Shown here: positions 7,426 through 15,504 of the stretch, in pieces | How the letters are laid out: every line of letters starts with the position of its first letter | Numbering within the stretch: the first letter of the stretch is position 1 | Origin: Bradyrhizobium iriomotense | Lineage (GTDB): Bacteria; Pseudomonadota; Alphaproteobacteria; Rhizobiales; Xanthobacteraceae | Direction of reading: 5' to 3' | Assembly: GCF_030160715.1 (NCBI RefSeq) | Contig: NZ_BSOW01000012.1 | Location: forward strand, 1-64,000 | DNA: 64,000 nt | The notes under the pieces: model-generated | Database searches by the model: none | What the model was told of the DNA's origin: nothing | Seen by the model: only the letters and a program-made list of their open reading frames with translations | Translations under genes and position numbers: made by a program

Positions 7426-8513
7426 CTCACGAGATACCTGGCGACCGCGGCCTCATCCCATTGAATGCCGTTGCCGGGCTCCTCGCTCGGCAATGCAAAA
7501 CCGTCCTTGATCGTCAGACGCGTGGCAAGCACCGCATCGGCCCAGTCGACATATTCCAGCCAGTGCGCGGTCGGCGTGACGCAGAGCAGGTGCGCGCTCA
7601 CCTCCGAGAACAGGTGCGTCGACATCTCGATGCCGGCGGCATGCGCAAGGGAGGCGGCGCGGAGCCAGCCGGTGACGCCGCCGATGCGCTGCACGTCGGG
7701 CATCACGAAGTCGCAGGCTTCAGCCGACAGCGCTGATAGCATCGAAAAGGCGCTGTCGAAATTCTCGCCGATCTGAACAGGGGTGCGGAGCGCGTCCGCA
7801 ACGCGGGCGCAGCCGGCATAGTCGTCATGGCGGATCGGCTCCTCGATCCAGAGCAGGCCCTCGTCGTCGAGCATCTCGCCGCGGCTGATGGCCTCGGCAA
7901 CCGTGAGCGCCTGGTTGTAGTCGCACATCAGCGTCACCTGGTCGCCGACCGCCTTGCGTACCGCGCGCACGACGTTGAGGTCTTCCCGCGCATCGGGGCG
8001 GCCGACGCGGATCTTTGCGGCATGAAAGCCTTCGGCGAGCAGTTTTTGCGCCTCGTCCACGGCGGCACCGGCCGGCATGATTCCGAGCCCCTTCGAATTA
8101 TAGGCACGCACCGGCTTCGGTGCGCCGCCGAGCAGGCGCGCGAGCGGCAGGCCCCTGGCGCGGGCGAGCGCGTCCCAGGCCACCATGTCGATGCCTGATT
8201 GCGCCAGGCGTTGCAGGCCGGCGAGCCCGAGCAGGGTGAAGCGCTGGCTCAGCTTGCGCTCGATCTCGAACGGCAAGAGCTCGTCGCCGGCGATCATCTC
8301 GGCCATCTCGCCGACCATCGCGGTCAGCGGCCTCAAGGCGGCCGGCGTGATCGAGAACAGATAGGCGTGGCCGCGCACGCCCTGGTCGGTCTCGCAGTCG
8401 ATCAGCACCAGCGGCGCCCTGGCGACGGCGCCAGTGGAGGTTTGCAGCGGCAGGTTCATCGGCACGATGACGGGGCGCGCCACAAAGCGCGCGATGCGGA
8501 TGGTCTCGGTCAT
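7422..8513 (-). CDS. Mandelate racemase-like enolase superfamily enzyme (K166R-type variant)
   Basis: A 363-residue protein that aligns by eye along its whole length with Pseudomonas mandelate racemase: capping domain 1-130, then a TIM-type barrel. Metal ligands D198 (MCDYN), E224 (WIEEP) and E250 (IGENF) are present, as are the catalytic D273/H300 dyad (MPDVQRIGG, STHLFSE) and E320 (HWLEYVD). The base pair K-x-K of mandelate racemase is K167-I-R169 here, so the S-face base is arginine. It should still abstract an alpha-proton next to a carboxylate using the His-Asp dyad. True racemisation is doubtful, and a dehydratase or one-sided reaction is possible. The start is set by GGGAG upstream of ATG 8513. 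It is monocistronic and divergent from the cyclase gene. Confidence 0.85.
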   Translation of the reverse strand: MTETIRIARFVARPVIVPMNLPLQTSTGAVARAPLVLIDCETDQGVRGHAYLFSITPAALRPLTAMVGEMAEMIAGDELLPFEIERKLSQRFTLLGLAGLQRLAQSGIDMVAWDALARARGLPLARLLGGAPKPVRAYNSKGLGIMPAGAAVDEAQKLLAEGFHAAKIRVGRPDAREDLNVVRAVRKAVGDQVTLMCDYNQALTVAEAISRGEMLDDEGLLWIEEPIRHDDYAGCARVADALRTPVQIGENFDSAFSMLSALSAEACDFVMPDVQRIGGVTGWLRAASLAHAAGIEMSTHLFSEVSAHLLCVTPTAHWLEYVDWADAVLATRLTIKDGFALPSEEPGNGIQWDEAAVARYLVS

Positions 8514-8703
8514 AGGGTGTCTCCCGGCGGAGCAGATGCAGGTCCGTACCGATCTTAAACATCTGTCATGAAACGAAAAGGCGCCTGCCGCGACTCCCAT
8601 AAAATGGGGTTGCGCTGGCCTGCGTTTGCAGGCTCTGTGCCGCCGCATGTCGCGTCGCGGACGCCGGATATCGCGACATGAACGCACACAACGGAGCCAC
8701 AGA

Positions 8704-10266
8704 GTGAAACAGGCGATCTCCGAAGAGCAGCGCAAGAACGGCATTCTGACCGGCGTGGTGATCGCCTTCCTCTTGCTTGCGCTGCCGCTCGCGGTGTGGC
8801 TCGACCTGACCGAGCTCAGCAAGGCGGCGTTGCGCCGGCAGGCCGCCGACCTCAATTCGGTGATCACGAGCGTGCGCAGCTACTACGCCACCAACGTGGT
8901 CGGGCGGATCCTCGCCAATCCCAACGGCACCACCAAGGTCGTGCACAACTACGAATCCGTACCCGGCGCCATCCCGATCCCGGCGACGCTGTCGCTCGAG
9001 CTCGGGCGCGTGATCGGCGCGCAGCAGGAGAACATCACCTACCGCTTCGTCTCCGACTTCCCGTTCCAGAACCGCGCGCCGCACCAGCTCGACAAGTTCG
9101 AGAAGGATGCGCTGGATGCCTTGCGCGCGGACCCCGAGAAGAAGATCGTCGAGACCGAGACCTCGCTATTCAACGACAAGGTCCGGCTGGTGGCTCCCGT
9201 GACGATGGGGCCGGCCTGCGTGAGCTGCCACAACAGCCATCCCGAGAGCCCGAAGAAGGACTGGAAGGTCGGCGACGTCAGGGGCATCCAGGAGGTGATC
9301 ATCGCGCAGCCGATCGCGGCGAATATCTTCTCGTTCAAATTCCTGCTCGCCTATCTCTTCATCGCGGCCGGCAGCGGGCTCTCCTTCCTCTCCATGCAGC
9401 GCCGCCAGGCCAACCGCATCAAGTCGATGAACAAGGAGCTCGAATCCGCCAACGACTTCCTCGCCTCGCTCTCGATGAAGATCTCGCGCTACATCCCGCC
9501 GCAGGTCTACAAGAGCATCTTCAGCGGGCAGAAGGACGTCACCATCCATACCGAGCGCAAGAAGCTCACAATCTTCTTCTCCGACATCCAGAATTTCACC
9601 GCGACCGCCGAGCGTCTCCAGCCGGAGCTTCTCACCCAGCTCCTCAACGAATATTTCACCGAGATGTCGGCGATCGCGCATGAATATGGCGGCACCATCG
9701 ACAAGTTCATCGGCGATGCCATGCTGATCTTCTTCGGTGATCCCGAAACCAAGGGCGACCGCGCCGACGCACAGGCATGCCTGCGGATGGCCTGGCGCAT
9801 GCAGCAGCGCCTTGCCGAGCTCAATGCCAAATGGCGAGCCTCCGGCATCGAGCAGCCCTTCAAGTCGCGCATGGGCATCAATTCCGGCTATTGCAACGTC
9901 GGCAATTTCGGCAGCAGCGACCGCATGGACTACACGATCATCGGCGCCGAGGCGAACCTTGCCGCGCGCCTGCAATCGATCGCCGAGCCCGGCGGCATCG
10001 TGCTGAGCTATGAGAGCTTTGCACTCGTCAGCGATGTCGTCACGGCGCACGCGTTGCCGGCGATCACCATGAAGGGCATCAGCCGCGAGGTCATTCCCTA
10101 TTCGGTCGATGCGCTGAATGACGTCGGGGTCGCGCCGAGCGGCATCATCACCGAGCGCGTTCCGGGCCTGGAGCTCTATCTCGACCCTTCGGTCGTGAAA
10201 TCGGGCGATGCCGCGCGGGTGCGCTCGCTCTTGGAAAACGCGCTGGCCTCGCTCAAGCCGGCGTGA
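8704..10266 (+). CDS. Membrane sensor adenylate cyclase with CXXCH heme-binding domain (DUF3365-like)
   Basis: A 520-residue protein. A transmembrane helix (about 13-35) precedes a periplasmic Tll0287/DUF3365-type domain carrying CVSCH at 172-176, a covalent heme-c attachment motif. A second helix (about 210-230) leads to a linker and a class III cyclase domain (about 285-470). The metal aspartates D294 (FSDIQNF) and D338 (IGDAM), the adenine-selecting lysine (TIDKF) and aspartate (MDYTI), and the Asn/Arg pair (EANLAARLQ) are all present, so cAMP synthesis is predicted. GTG at 8704 is chosen because GGAG lies 8 bases upstream; a longer frame starts at 8626. It likely couples redox, oxygen or nitric oxide sensing to cAMP. 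It converges with the solute-binding gene 6 bases away. Confidence 0.85.
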   Translation: MKQAISEEQRKNGILTGVVIAFLLLALPLAVWLDLTELSKAALRRQAADLNSVITSVRSYYATNVVGRILANPNGTTKVVHNYESVPGAIPIPATLSLELGRVIGAQQENITYRFVSDFPFQNRAPHQLDKFEKDALDALRADPEKKIVETETSLFNDKVRLVAPVTMGPACVSCHNSHPESPKKDWKVGDVRGIQEVIIAQPIAANIFSFKFLLAYLFIAAGSGLSFLSMQRRQANRIKSMNKELESANDFLASLSMKISRYIPPQVYKSIFSGQKDVTIHTERKKLTIFFSDIQNFTATAERLQPELLTQLLNEYFTEMSAIAHEYGGTIDKFIGDAMLIFFGDPETKGDRADAQACLRMAWRMQQRLAELNAKWRASGIEQPFKSRMGINSGYCNVGNFGSSDRMDYTIIGAEANLAARLQSIAEPGGIVLSYESFALVSDVVTAHALPAITMKGISREVIPYSVDALNDVGVAPSGIITERVPGLELYLDPSVVKSGDAARVRSLLENALASLKPA

Positions 10267-10272
10267 GGCCGG

Positions 10273-11496
10273 TCAGCGTTTGCGGCCTTCGGTGAACGCG
10301 GTTTCGATCACGTCGCCGAAGGACTGCCAGGAGCGGCCGTCGAACTGCTCGAGCCGCATCTGCTTGATCGGCAGGTAGTTGTCGGGGGACGTGTTCATCT
10401 TGATGCCGGGCAATGCGACCGAGGGCTGGTCGACCCTGAGAGAGGCGGCCTGCCGCATGATGTTCTCGCGGGACAGATCGTCGCCGCATTGCTTCAACAC
10501 CTGCGCCAACGCTTCGGCCGCAGCATAGCCATAGAGCGCGGCATTGTTGTTCGTGCTTTCTATGTGATGATACTTGTCCATGAAGGTGAACCAGTCCTTC
10601 ATGCCGGGATCGTCACGCCAGGCCGGGTCGCTCGGGTCCTTCAGGAAGGCCGCCGAGATCACGCCAGCGGAATTCTCAATGCCAGCCGGGGCCAGCGCGT
10701 TGGCGATCGAGGCGGAGGCATCGTTCAGGATGAAGACCGGGTGCCAGTTGAGACTGGCCGCCAGCTTGATCACCTGGGATGCGGTCGAGGGTACGCCGAG
10801 AAAGACGAAGATGTCCGCGCCCGCGCGCTTCAGGATCGAGACATGCCCTTCGAGATGCTCGTCGGCGATGTCGAAGGCGATATCGACGACGACGAAGCGG
10901 TTGAGGTCGCCCAAGCCTTCCTCGATGCCCTTGAACAGGTCGCGCCCGAATTGGTCGTTCTGCCAGAGCACGACGATCTTGCGCCTGGGATAATAGGCCT
11001 GGATGTAGTTGGCGTAGATGCGCCCCTCTGCCTTGTAGGAGGGCTGCCAGCCCATCGTCCAGGGAAACGCCCTGGGCCGGCTCAGCTCCTCGTCGCCGGA
11101 TGCGACGAAGAGCTGCGGGATCTTCCGCTCGTTGAGATACCAGCGCGTGGCGAGATTTCCGGGCGTGCCGAACGAGCCGAACATCAACAGCACGTCGTCC
11201 TTCTCGACCAGTCCGCGCGTCAGCTCCAGCGCGGTCGCAGGATCGGAATTGTCGTCGCGCGTGATGAAGCGGACCTTGCGGCCGTTGATCCCGCCGCGCT
11301 CGTTGATCATGTCGAAATAGGCGGCTTCCGCCTTGCCGATCGCGCCGAATTCCGAGAGCGGGCCCGAGTAGGGCATGATGTTGCCGATGCGAATCTCGGA
11401 GACGGTCGCCGGGGCCTCGGCGCGCTCCTGCGACATCGCGCCCAGCGAGGCGACGGCCACCGCCACTGCGAACAGCATCCTGCCGGTCACACGCAT
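10273..11496 (-). CDS. Branched-chain amino acid-type ABC transporter substrate-binding protein
   Basis: A 407-residue periplasmic protein of the Peripla_BP_6 (LivJ-like) family. It has a signal peptide (MRVTGRMLFAVAVAVASLGAM), then the typical IRIGNIMPYSGPLSEFG strand-loop opening. The ligand may be an amino acid, amide or aromatic acid; sequence alone does not say. No permease or ATPase genes lie next to it, so it is an orphan receptor or shares a transporter encoded elsewhere. The ATG at 11496 has AGG about 8 bases upstream; a GTG at 11505 is the alternative. A FixK/FNR-type box centred about 67 bases upstream of the start suggests low-oxygen induction. Confidence 0.85.
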   Translation of the reverse strand: MRVTGRMLFAVAVAVASLGAMSQERAEAPATVSEIRIGNIMPYSGPLSEFGAIGKAEAAYFDMINERGGINGRKVRFITRDDNSDPATALELTRGLVEKDDVLLMFGSFGTPGNLATRWYLNERKIPQLFVASGDEELSRPRAFPWTMGWQPSYKAEGRIYANYIQAYYPRRKIVVLWQNDQFGRDLFKGIEEGLGDLNRFVVVDIAFDIADEHLEGHVSILKRAGADIFVFLGVPSTASQVIKLAASLNWHPVFILNDASASIANALAPAGIENSAGVISAAFLKDPSDPAWRDDPGMKDWFTFMDKYHHIESTNNNAALYGYAAAEALAQVLKQCGDDLSRENIMRQAASLRVDQPSVALPGIKMNTSPDNYLPIKQMRLEQFDGRSWQSFGDVIETAFTEGRKR

Positions 11497-11556
11497 GTTC
11501 GACACCTAGATAGTTGGACCCTTCGTGGAGGTCGGCGCAATCGGCATCAAGAGCGC

Positions 11557-11570
11557 TTGATCTAGGTCAA
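11557..11570 (-). promoter_or_regulatory. FixK/FNR-type box
   Basis: The 14 bases TTGATCTAGGTCAA fit the TTGA-N6-TCAA palindrome bound by FixK2 and related Crp/Fnr regulators. It lies 61 bases upstream of the ATG of the solute-binding gene at 10273-11496, a spacing compatible with a class II (-40) site and a short leader. I see no good -10 element, so the promoter itself is not defined. Confidence 0.6.
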
Positions 11571-11644
11571 GGGTTTGTCATTCCTGTGTCCCTGGCGCTG
11601 TCCACCCAAGCGGCAGCCGTGCTGACGCGTTGAAAGCCCGCCGG

Positions 11645-12574
11645 CTACGGCAATCCGCGTGCCTCGAGCTGGCGGACCAGCAACAGCGTCGGCTCGGCCA
11701 GGCTGTCGGCGGAGCCGTCGAGCCCGAACACGGAGGCAATGCCGTCGCGGGTGTGCAGGATGGTCGTGCGTGGGCAGTGGCCGGCGCCGCACAGCGCCTG
11801 CTTGAGCGCTTCGCCCTGCGTCACGAGGCCCGCCGGGTCGGCCGCGGCCCAGGCCAGCACGATCGGTTCCTCGACCTTGAGGATGCCGGGGAAGGCGGAG
11901 CGCTTGTCATATTGGGCGGCGTCGGAGCCGAAATAGGCCCTCTCGCTGTCGCTCGGGTCCTTGCTCGCGCGATAAATACCGGAGATCAGCACGACTCCGG
12001 CAACGTCCGTGTCGGTGCCCTGCAATTCCGGATGCGCGAGCAGGCTTGCGACATGAAAGGCACCGGCGGCATAGCCGACCGCGACGATCTCGCGGGCATC
12101 GCCGTTGAAGAGATCGACATTCTGGTGGATCCAGGACAGGGCGGCGGCGACGTCGCGCGCGCCGGAAGGCCAGGGGGCTGCCGGCGCAAGGCGGTAGTTC
12201 ACGCGCACGCCGACCATGCCGTTGCGCGCGGCAAAGCACATCGCCTCGTCCTGGAACTCGCGCGCCGTGTCGGGCGTGGCGCTGTCGCCGGTGAAGCTGT
12301 CGCCGGCCACGAACAGCAGGATCGGTTGTGGTGTTGCCGCCTTGGTCTCGCTGGTCGCGACGTCAAGGACGTTCTGCTCGCTGTCGCCATAGCGCAAGCC
12401 CCGCGAGAACGAGACCTGATCGCATAGTCGCGCCGTGCCTCCGGCGGACGTATCGGTGTCGGTGAGGCCCAAGCGCACCAGATCGGTCGGCGGTTGCGGC
12501 CGGGCGGGAAACAGCCCGTGCGCGGAGGCGGTCGTGATGGTCAGCAATAGGAATAATGCGAGATAGTTTTTCAT
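11645..12574 (-). CDS. Exported alpha/beta hydrolase-fold protein lacking the nucleophile serine
   Basis: A 309-residue protein with a signal peptide (MKNYLALFLLLTITTASA). The fold features of the carboxylesterase/BD-FAE group are clear: the YRLAP motif (about 127-131), then the elbow region and a helical C-terminus. The elbow normally reads G-x-S-x-G but here is GYAAG (167-171), with alanine at the serine position. The HGG oxyanion motif is replaced by VAGD (89-92), and no clear catalytic histidine appears near the end. It is therefore probably non-catalytic: a binding protein or a relic kept under selection. The reading frame is intact over its whole length, which argues against random decay. 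It stands alone between a solute-binding gene and a secreted hypothetical. Confidence 0.75.
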   Translation of the reverse strand: MKNYLALFLLLTITTASAHGLFPARPQPPTDLVRLGLTDTDTSAGGTARLCDQVSFSRGLRYGDSEQNVLDVATSETKAATPQPILLFVAGDSFTGDSATPDTAREFQDEAMCFAARNGMVGVRVNYRLAPAAPWPSGARDVAAALSWIHQNVDLFNGDAREIVAVGYAAGAFHVASLLAHPELQGTDTDVAGVVLISGIYRASKDPSDSERAYFGSDAAQYDKRSAFPGILKVEEPIVLAWAAADPAGLVTQGEALKQALCGAGHCPRTTILHTRDGIASVFGLDGSADSLAEPTLLLVRQLEARGLP

Positions 12575-12674
12575 TGTTATGTGCCGTGCTGAGCGCTCAA
12601 GCGCCGGCTCGCGTTCCGGCTTGGCCCGTCAATTGGCTTTATTGATTGCCGTTGGGGCGATTTGACGGCGCGTC

Positions 12675-13163
12675 CTAACTCCCCGGCTGGAACGTGCAGC
12701 TTGCGCCGCTGCCGTCCTTCTGGCGGATGGCGTTCGGATCGATCGTGCAGCTCAGCTTGGACAGGCTCTCGAAGTTCGATCCCGCCGCGCCGTCCGCCGG
12801 CACGCCGGCGAGCGCCTCGGTGGCGTAGATCTCGTTAGCCGTGGAGCCGTTCACGGTCTTGACCTTCTTGCCGAAGGTCACCTCGCAGTTGCGCACGGTG
12901 ATGTCGACATTGCCGGTGCGGCAGACGATCCGGTCGGCGGTCACGACGATCGGCTTTTTGTAGGGGATGTCGCTATTGGCGGCGAACAGCATCGCGATCG
13001 CCTTCTTCTCGCCCGCGGCCAACACCGGCGACAGCGGCGCGATGACACCCGCGAGCGCCAGCGCCGTCGAGCCCGAGATCGTCGAGCCGGTATCCGCGGC
13101 CTGCGCGACCGAGCCGCCGCCGAGCGCGAGCGACGCTGCAAGGATCAGCTTCCCAAGCTTCAT
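12675..13163 (-). CDS. Exported hypothetical protein, second gene of a two-gene operon
   Basis: A 162-residue protein with a signal peptide cleaved after AQAA (about residue 23). The mature part is rich in small residues and has four cysteines (CRTGN, VRNCEV, LSCTID, ASCTFQ), which could form two periplasmic disulfides. No family is recognised. Its ATG begins one base after the TGA of the upstream DUF3606-type gene, so the two are translationally coupled. Why a basic cytosolic protein and a secreted protein should share an operon is unclear. Confidence 0.65.
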   Translation of the reverse strand: MKLGKLILAASLALGGGSVAQAADTGSTISGSTALALAGVIAPLSPVLAAGEKKAIAMLFAANSDIPYKKPIVVTADRIVCRTGNVDITVRNCEVTFGKKVKTVNGSTANEIYATEALAGVPADGAAGSNFESLSKLSCTIDPNAIRQKDGSGASCTFQPGS

Positions 13164-13164
13164 C

Positions 13165-13590
13165 TCAGGCGGCCTTCCTGCGCGCGCTCGCCTTCTTCGC
13201 AGTCTTCCTTTTCACCTTCTTCGTTTTCTTGGCCGCCTTCTTCTTCGCGGCCTTCTGGCCGGCGAGATAGGCCGCGACCTTCTTGGAGGAATGACCGGCG
13301 GCGGCGACCGCTGCCTTCAGCTTCGCCGGGGTGATCTTGAACTTCTTCGACCAGTAGCGGACCTCATAGGGCTCGCTGAGTGCGATCCGCAATTTGTCGG
13401 AGGCGCGGTGCTTCTGGAGCTTGATGTATTCCTCGACCTTCCTGGCGGAGTGGCCGACCTTCTTGACGGCATATTTCAGCTTGGCCGGCGTCACCTTGAA
13501 CTTCTTCGACCAGTAGGCGATCTCGTAGCGCTCACCGAGCGCGATCAGGGTGCGATCGGCCCCGCCCCGTTTGGACTTGTTGTCGGCCAT
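13165..13590 (-). CDS. Tandem DUF3606 protein with a lysine/alanine-rich tail
   Basis: A 141-residue basic protein. Two copies of a roughly 45-residue unit (YEIAYWSKKFKVTPAKLKYA and YEVRYWSKKFKITPAKLKAA) match the DUF3606 pattern, which is normally found as a single copy in small alphaproteobacterial proteins. The C-terminal about 40 residues are almost entirely Lys, Ala and Arg, like the histone H1-type tails that bind nucleic acid. ATG 13590 is chosen over an upstream start at 13824 because the repeats begin just after it. It is first in an operon with the secreted protein at 12675. A DNA-binding or stress role is plausible but unproven. Confidence 0.7.
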   Translation of the reverse strand: MADNKSKRGGADRTLIALGERYEIAYWSKKFKVTPAKLKYAVKKVGHSARKVEEYIKLQKHRASDKLRIALSEPYEVRYWSKKFKITPAKLKAAVAAAGHSSKKVAAYLAGQKAAKKKAAKKTKKVKRKTAKKASARRKAA

Positions 13591-13764
13591 GCGTCCCCTC
13601 CTGCCGCAGAATGCACCGACTAGTCTAGCACGCCACCGGCAGTAGGAAAGCAGTCCTGCTACACGCCGCCGTGCGTCGCATGCATCTCCTCGCATTTCCG
13701 TGATGGAACCAAATCGCCCCTCGCGCGACTTAATGAGACAAGCACAAAAAAGTGCGAGGCTGTC

Positions 13765-13911
13765 ATGACAGAGCATTGGAAGCACGCGGCAGATCCGAGC
13801 GAGATCATGCGGGCGACCGGCCATCCCGAGCTGGAATATGCCGCGGGCTGGACCATCGCGGGCCTGGTCACGATCGGCACCATCGTTGCGGCCTGGGTGT
13901 TCGCGATCTGA
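13765..13911 (+). CDS. 48-residue single-pass membrane protein
   Basis: A short ORF with GAGG six bases upstream of its ATG. The product starts MTEHWKHAADPSEIMRATGH and ends with a strongly hydrophobic helix (about residues 28-47, rich in Ile, Val and Ala) at the very C-terminus, so it is a tail-anchored small membrane protein with a His-containing cytosolic head. It stands in the gap between a minus-strand operon and the histidine kinase gene, whose stop codon lies 7 bases beyond. The function is unknown. Confidence 0.6.
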   Translation: MTEHWKHAADPSEIMRATGHPELEYAAGWTIAGLVTIGTIVAAWVFAI

Positions 13912-13917
13912 GGCGGC

Positions 13918-15504
13918 TTAAGCCGCCGGAAACTGCAGCTCGAAGGCCGCGCCGTCGTCGGTCGGCTTCAGCTCGATCGAGCCGCCATGGCTCGCCATCA
14001 CCGCGCGCGCAATCGCAAGCCCCATTCCCGTACCGCCCGACTCCCGTCGGGTGGTGAAGAAGGCATCAAAGATCCTGTCGCGGTTCGGCGCTGAGATCGG
14101 CTCACCATCGTTGCTTACGGTCAGCCGTACCGTGGTGCGCTCGTCGACCGCTTCCAGCCTGACATGTCTGGCGTGATGCCGCATCGCATTATCGGCGAGA
14201 TGCGACAGCACGATCAGCGCCTTCTCGCCGGACATGCCGATCGGCCGGTCGAGGCTGCCCGTGGCCGTGATGGTGCCGGCCGGAAAACGGCTTTTGAGGT
14301 CGCCGATGACAGGTGCCAGCTCGGTGCGCTCGTTCTGCGGCAGGCTTTCGGCCCGCGCCAGCTCGCGCAGCCGCTGCGCCATCGCCTCCAGCCGCTCGGC
14401 ATCGGAGAGGATATTGGCGACGAACGTCTTCTGCTCGGCCGGCGTCAGGCTGTCGGGCTTGCCTTGCAGCGAATCCTGCAACAGCTCGGCCGCGCCCTTG
14501 ATCGAGGTCAGCGGTGATTTCAGCTCGTGGGTGAGGTGCGCCGAAAACGTCGCGATGTAGTCCGAACGCCGCGCGAGCTGCTCGGCCATGCCGAGAAAGC
14601 TGTGCGAGAGCTGGGCGAATTCGCGGGTGCCGTAATGTTTCAGCGGCCGGAATGCCTCGCGGTCGCCGCGGCCGATTCGGGCCGCGCGGTCGATCAATTC
14701 GCGCATCGGCAGCGTGATGGTCCGGGAGAACACGAGGCCGATCGCGATCGTGCCGAGGACGACGGCGAGCCCCGCCAGGATGAACTTGCCGCGCTCCTGG
14801 TAGAGATGGTCGAAGATGTTGCTGGGCGTCCGCGTTGCATAGACCACGCCGGCGACGCGGTTGTTGACGACGACCGGCATTGCGGAGAACACGTGCACGC
14901 CCAAGCCCCGGCTGAAGGAATAGATCGGCGGCGGCGGCTTGTCCGGCACGCGGTTGCGTAAGGTGGCGCGGTATTGCCCGTGCAGCGCCTCGGTGACTTC
15001 CTCGATATGGGCGAGCGACTGCCCGACCTCCTGGCGGCCGGCGATCACCACGCCGTTGGGATCGAGGATCCGAAAGCCGGCGAGCGTCACCCTCTGGGTT
15101 TCGCGGATGATCGGCGTCAGTTTTGCCCCGATCTCGACATAGGCCTGATCCGCCGGCCGTATCGCGGTCTGCGCATCAGGTCGTCGTCGCAACAAATCGT
15201 TGGCGGTGAGGTCGAGCGCGGGGCGGATCGGCGTGAACTGGTCGCCGGGATCGGGCAGCACGCCGGGAGCCACCTCGGGGCCGAGCGCGATCCCGCCGTC
15301 GAGCCGCGCCTGTACCTCCTGCGCATAGATCGTCGCGATCACGCGGCTTTGCGCGATCAGCTCGGCCTGGGTCTGGCGGATGAGCTGGTTGTCGTAAAGG
15401 CGGAAGAAGAACAGCCCGACCAGCGGCAGCACGGCGACCGTGGCCAGGACCGCAAAGATCACGAGCCCGAGTGAGGGCCGCCATTTGTCGGGCGCTGAGC
15501 TCAT
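13918..15504 (-). CDS. Sensor histidine kinase (CreC-like architecture)
   Basis: A 528-residue inner-membrane kinase. It has a first transmembrane helix at about 13-33, a long periplasmic sensor region (about 35-240), a second helix (about 243-262), HAMP (about 260-315), an H-box with the phospho-accepting histidine in THELKSPL (about 339), an N-box (LADNAMRHH) and a G-box (GGTGMGLAIA). The H-box resembles that of CreC. The start codon overlaps the stop of the response-regulator gene (ATGA at 15501-15504), so the pair is translationally coupled. The signal is unknown. The third operon member is a polytopic DUF4173-type protein that may feed the signal. Confidence 0.88.
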   Translation of the reverse strand: MSSAPDKWRPSLGLVIFAVLATVAVLPLVGLFFFRLYDNQLIRQTQAELIAQSRVIATIYAQEVQARLDGGIALGPEVAPGVLPDPGDQFTPIRPALDLTANDLLRRRPDAQTAIRPADQAYVEIGAKLTPIIRETQRVTLAGFRILDPNGVVIAGRQEVGQSLAHIEEVTEALHGQYRATLRNRVPDKPPPPIYSFSRGLGVHVFSAMPVVVNNRVAGVVYATRTPSNIFDHLYQERGKFILAGLAVVLGTIAIGLVFSRTITLPMRELIDRAARIGRGDREAFRPLKHYGTREFAQLSHSFLGMAEQLARRSDYIATFSAHLTHELKSPLTSIKGAAELLQDSLQGKPDSLTPAEQKTFVANILSDAERLEAMAQRLRELARAESLPQNERTELAPVIGDLKSRFPAGTITATGSLDRPIGMSGEKALIVLSHLADNAMRHHARHVRLEAVDERTTVRLTVSNDGEPISAPNRDRIFDAFFTTRRESGGTGMGLAIARAVMASHGGSIELKPTDDGAAFELQFPAA

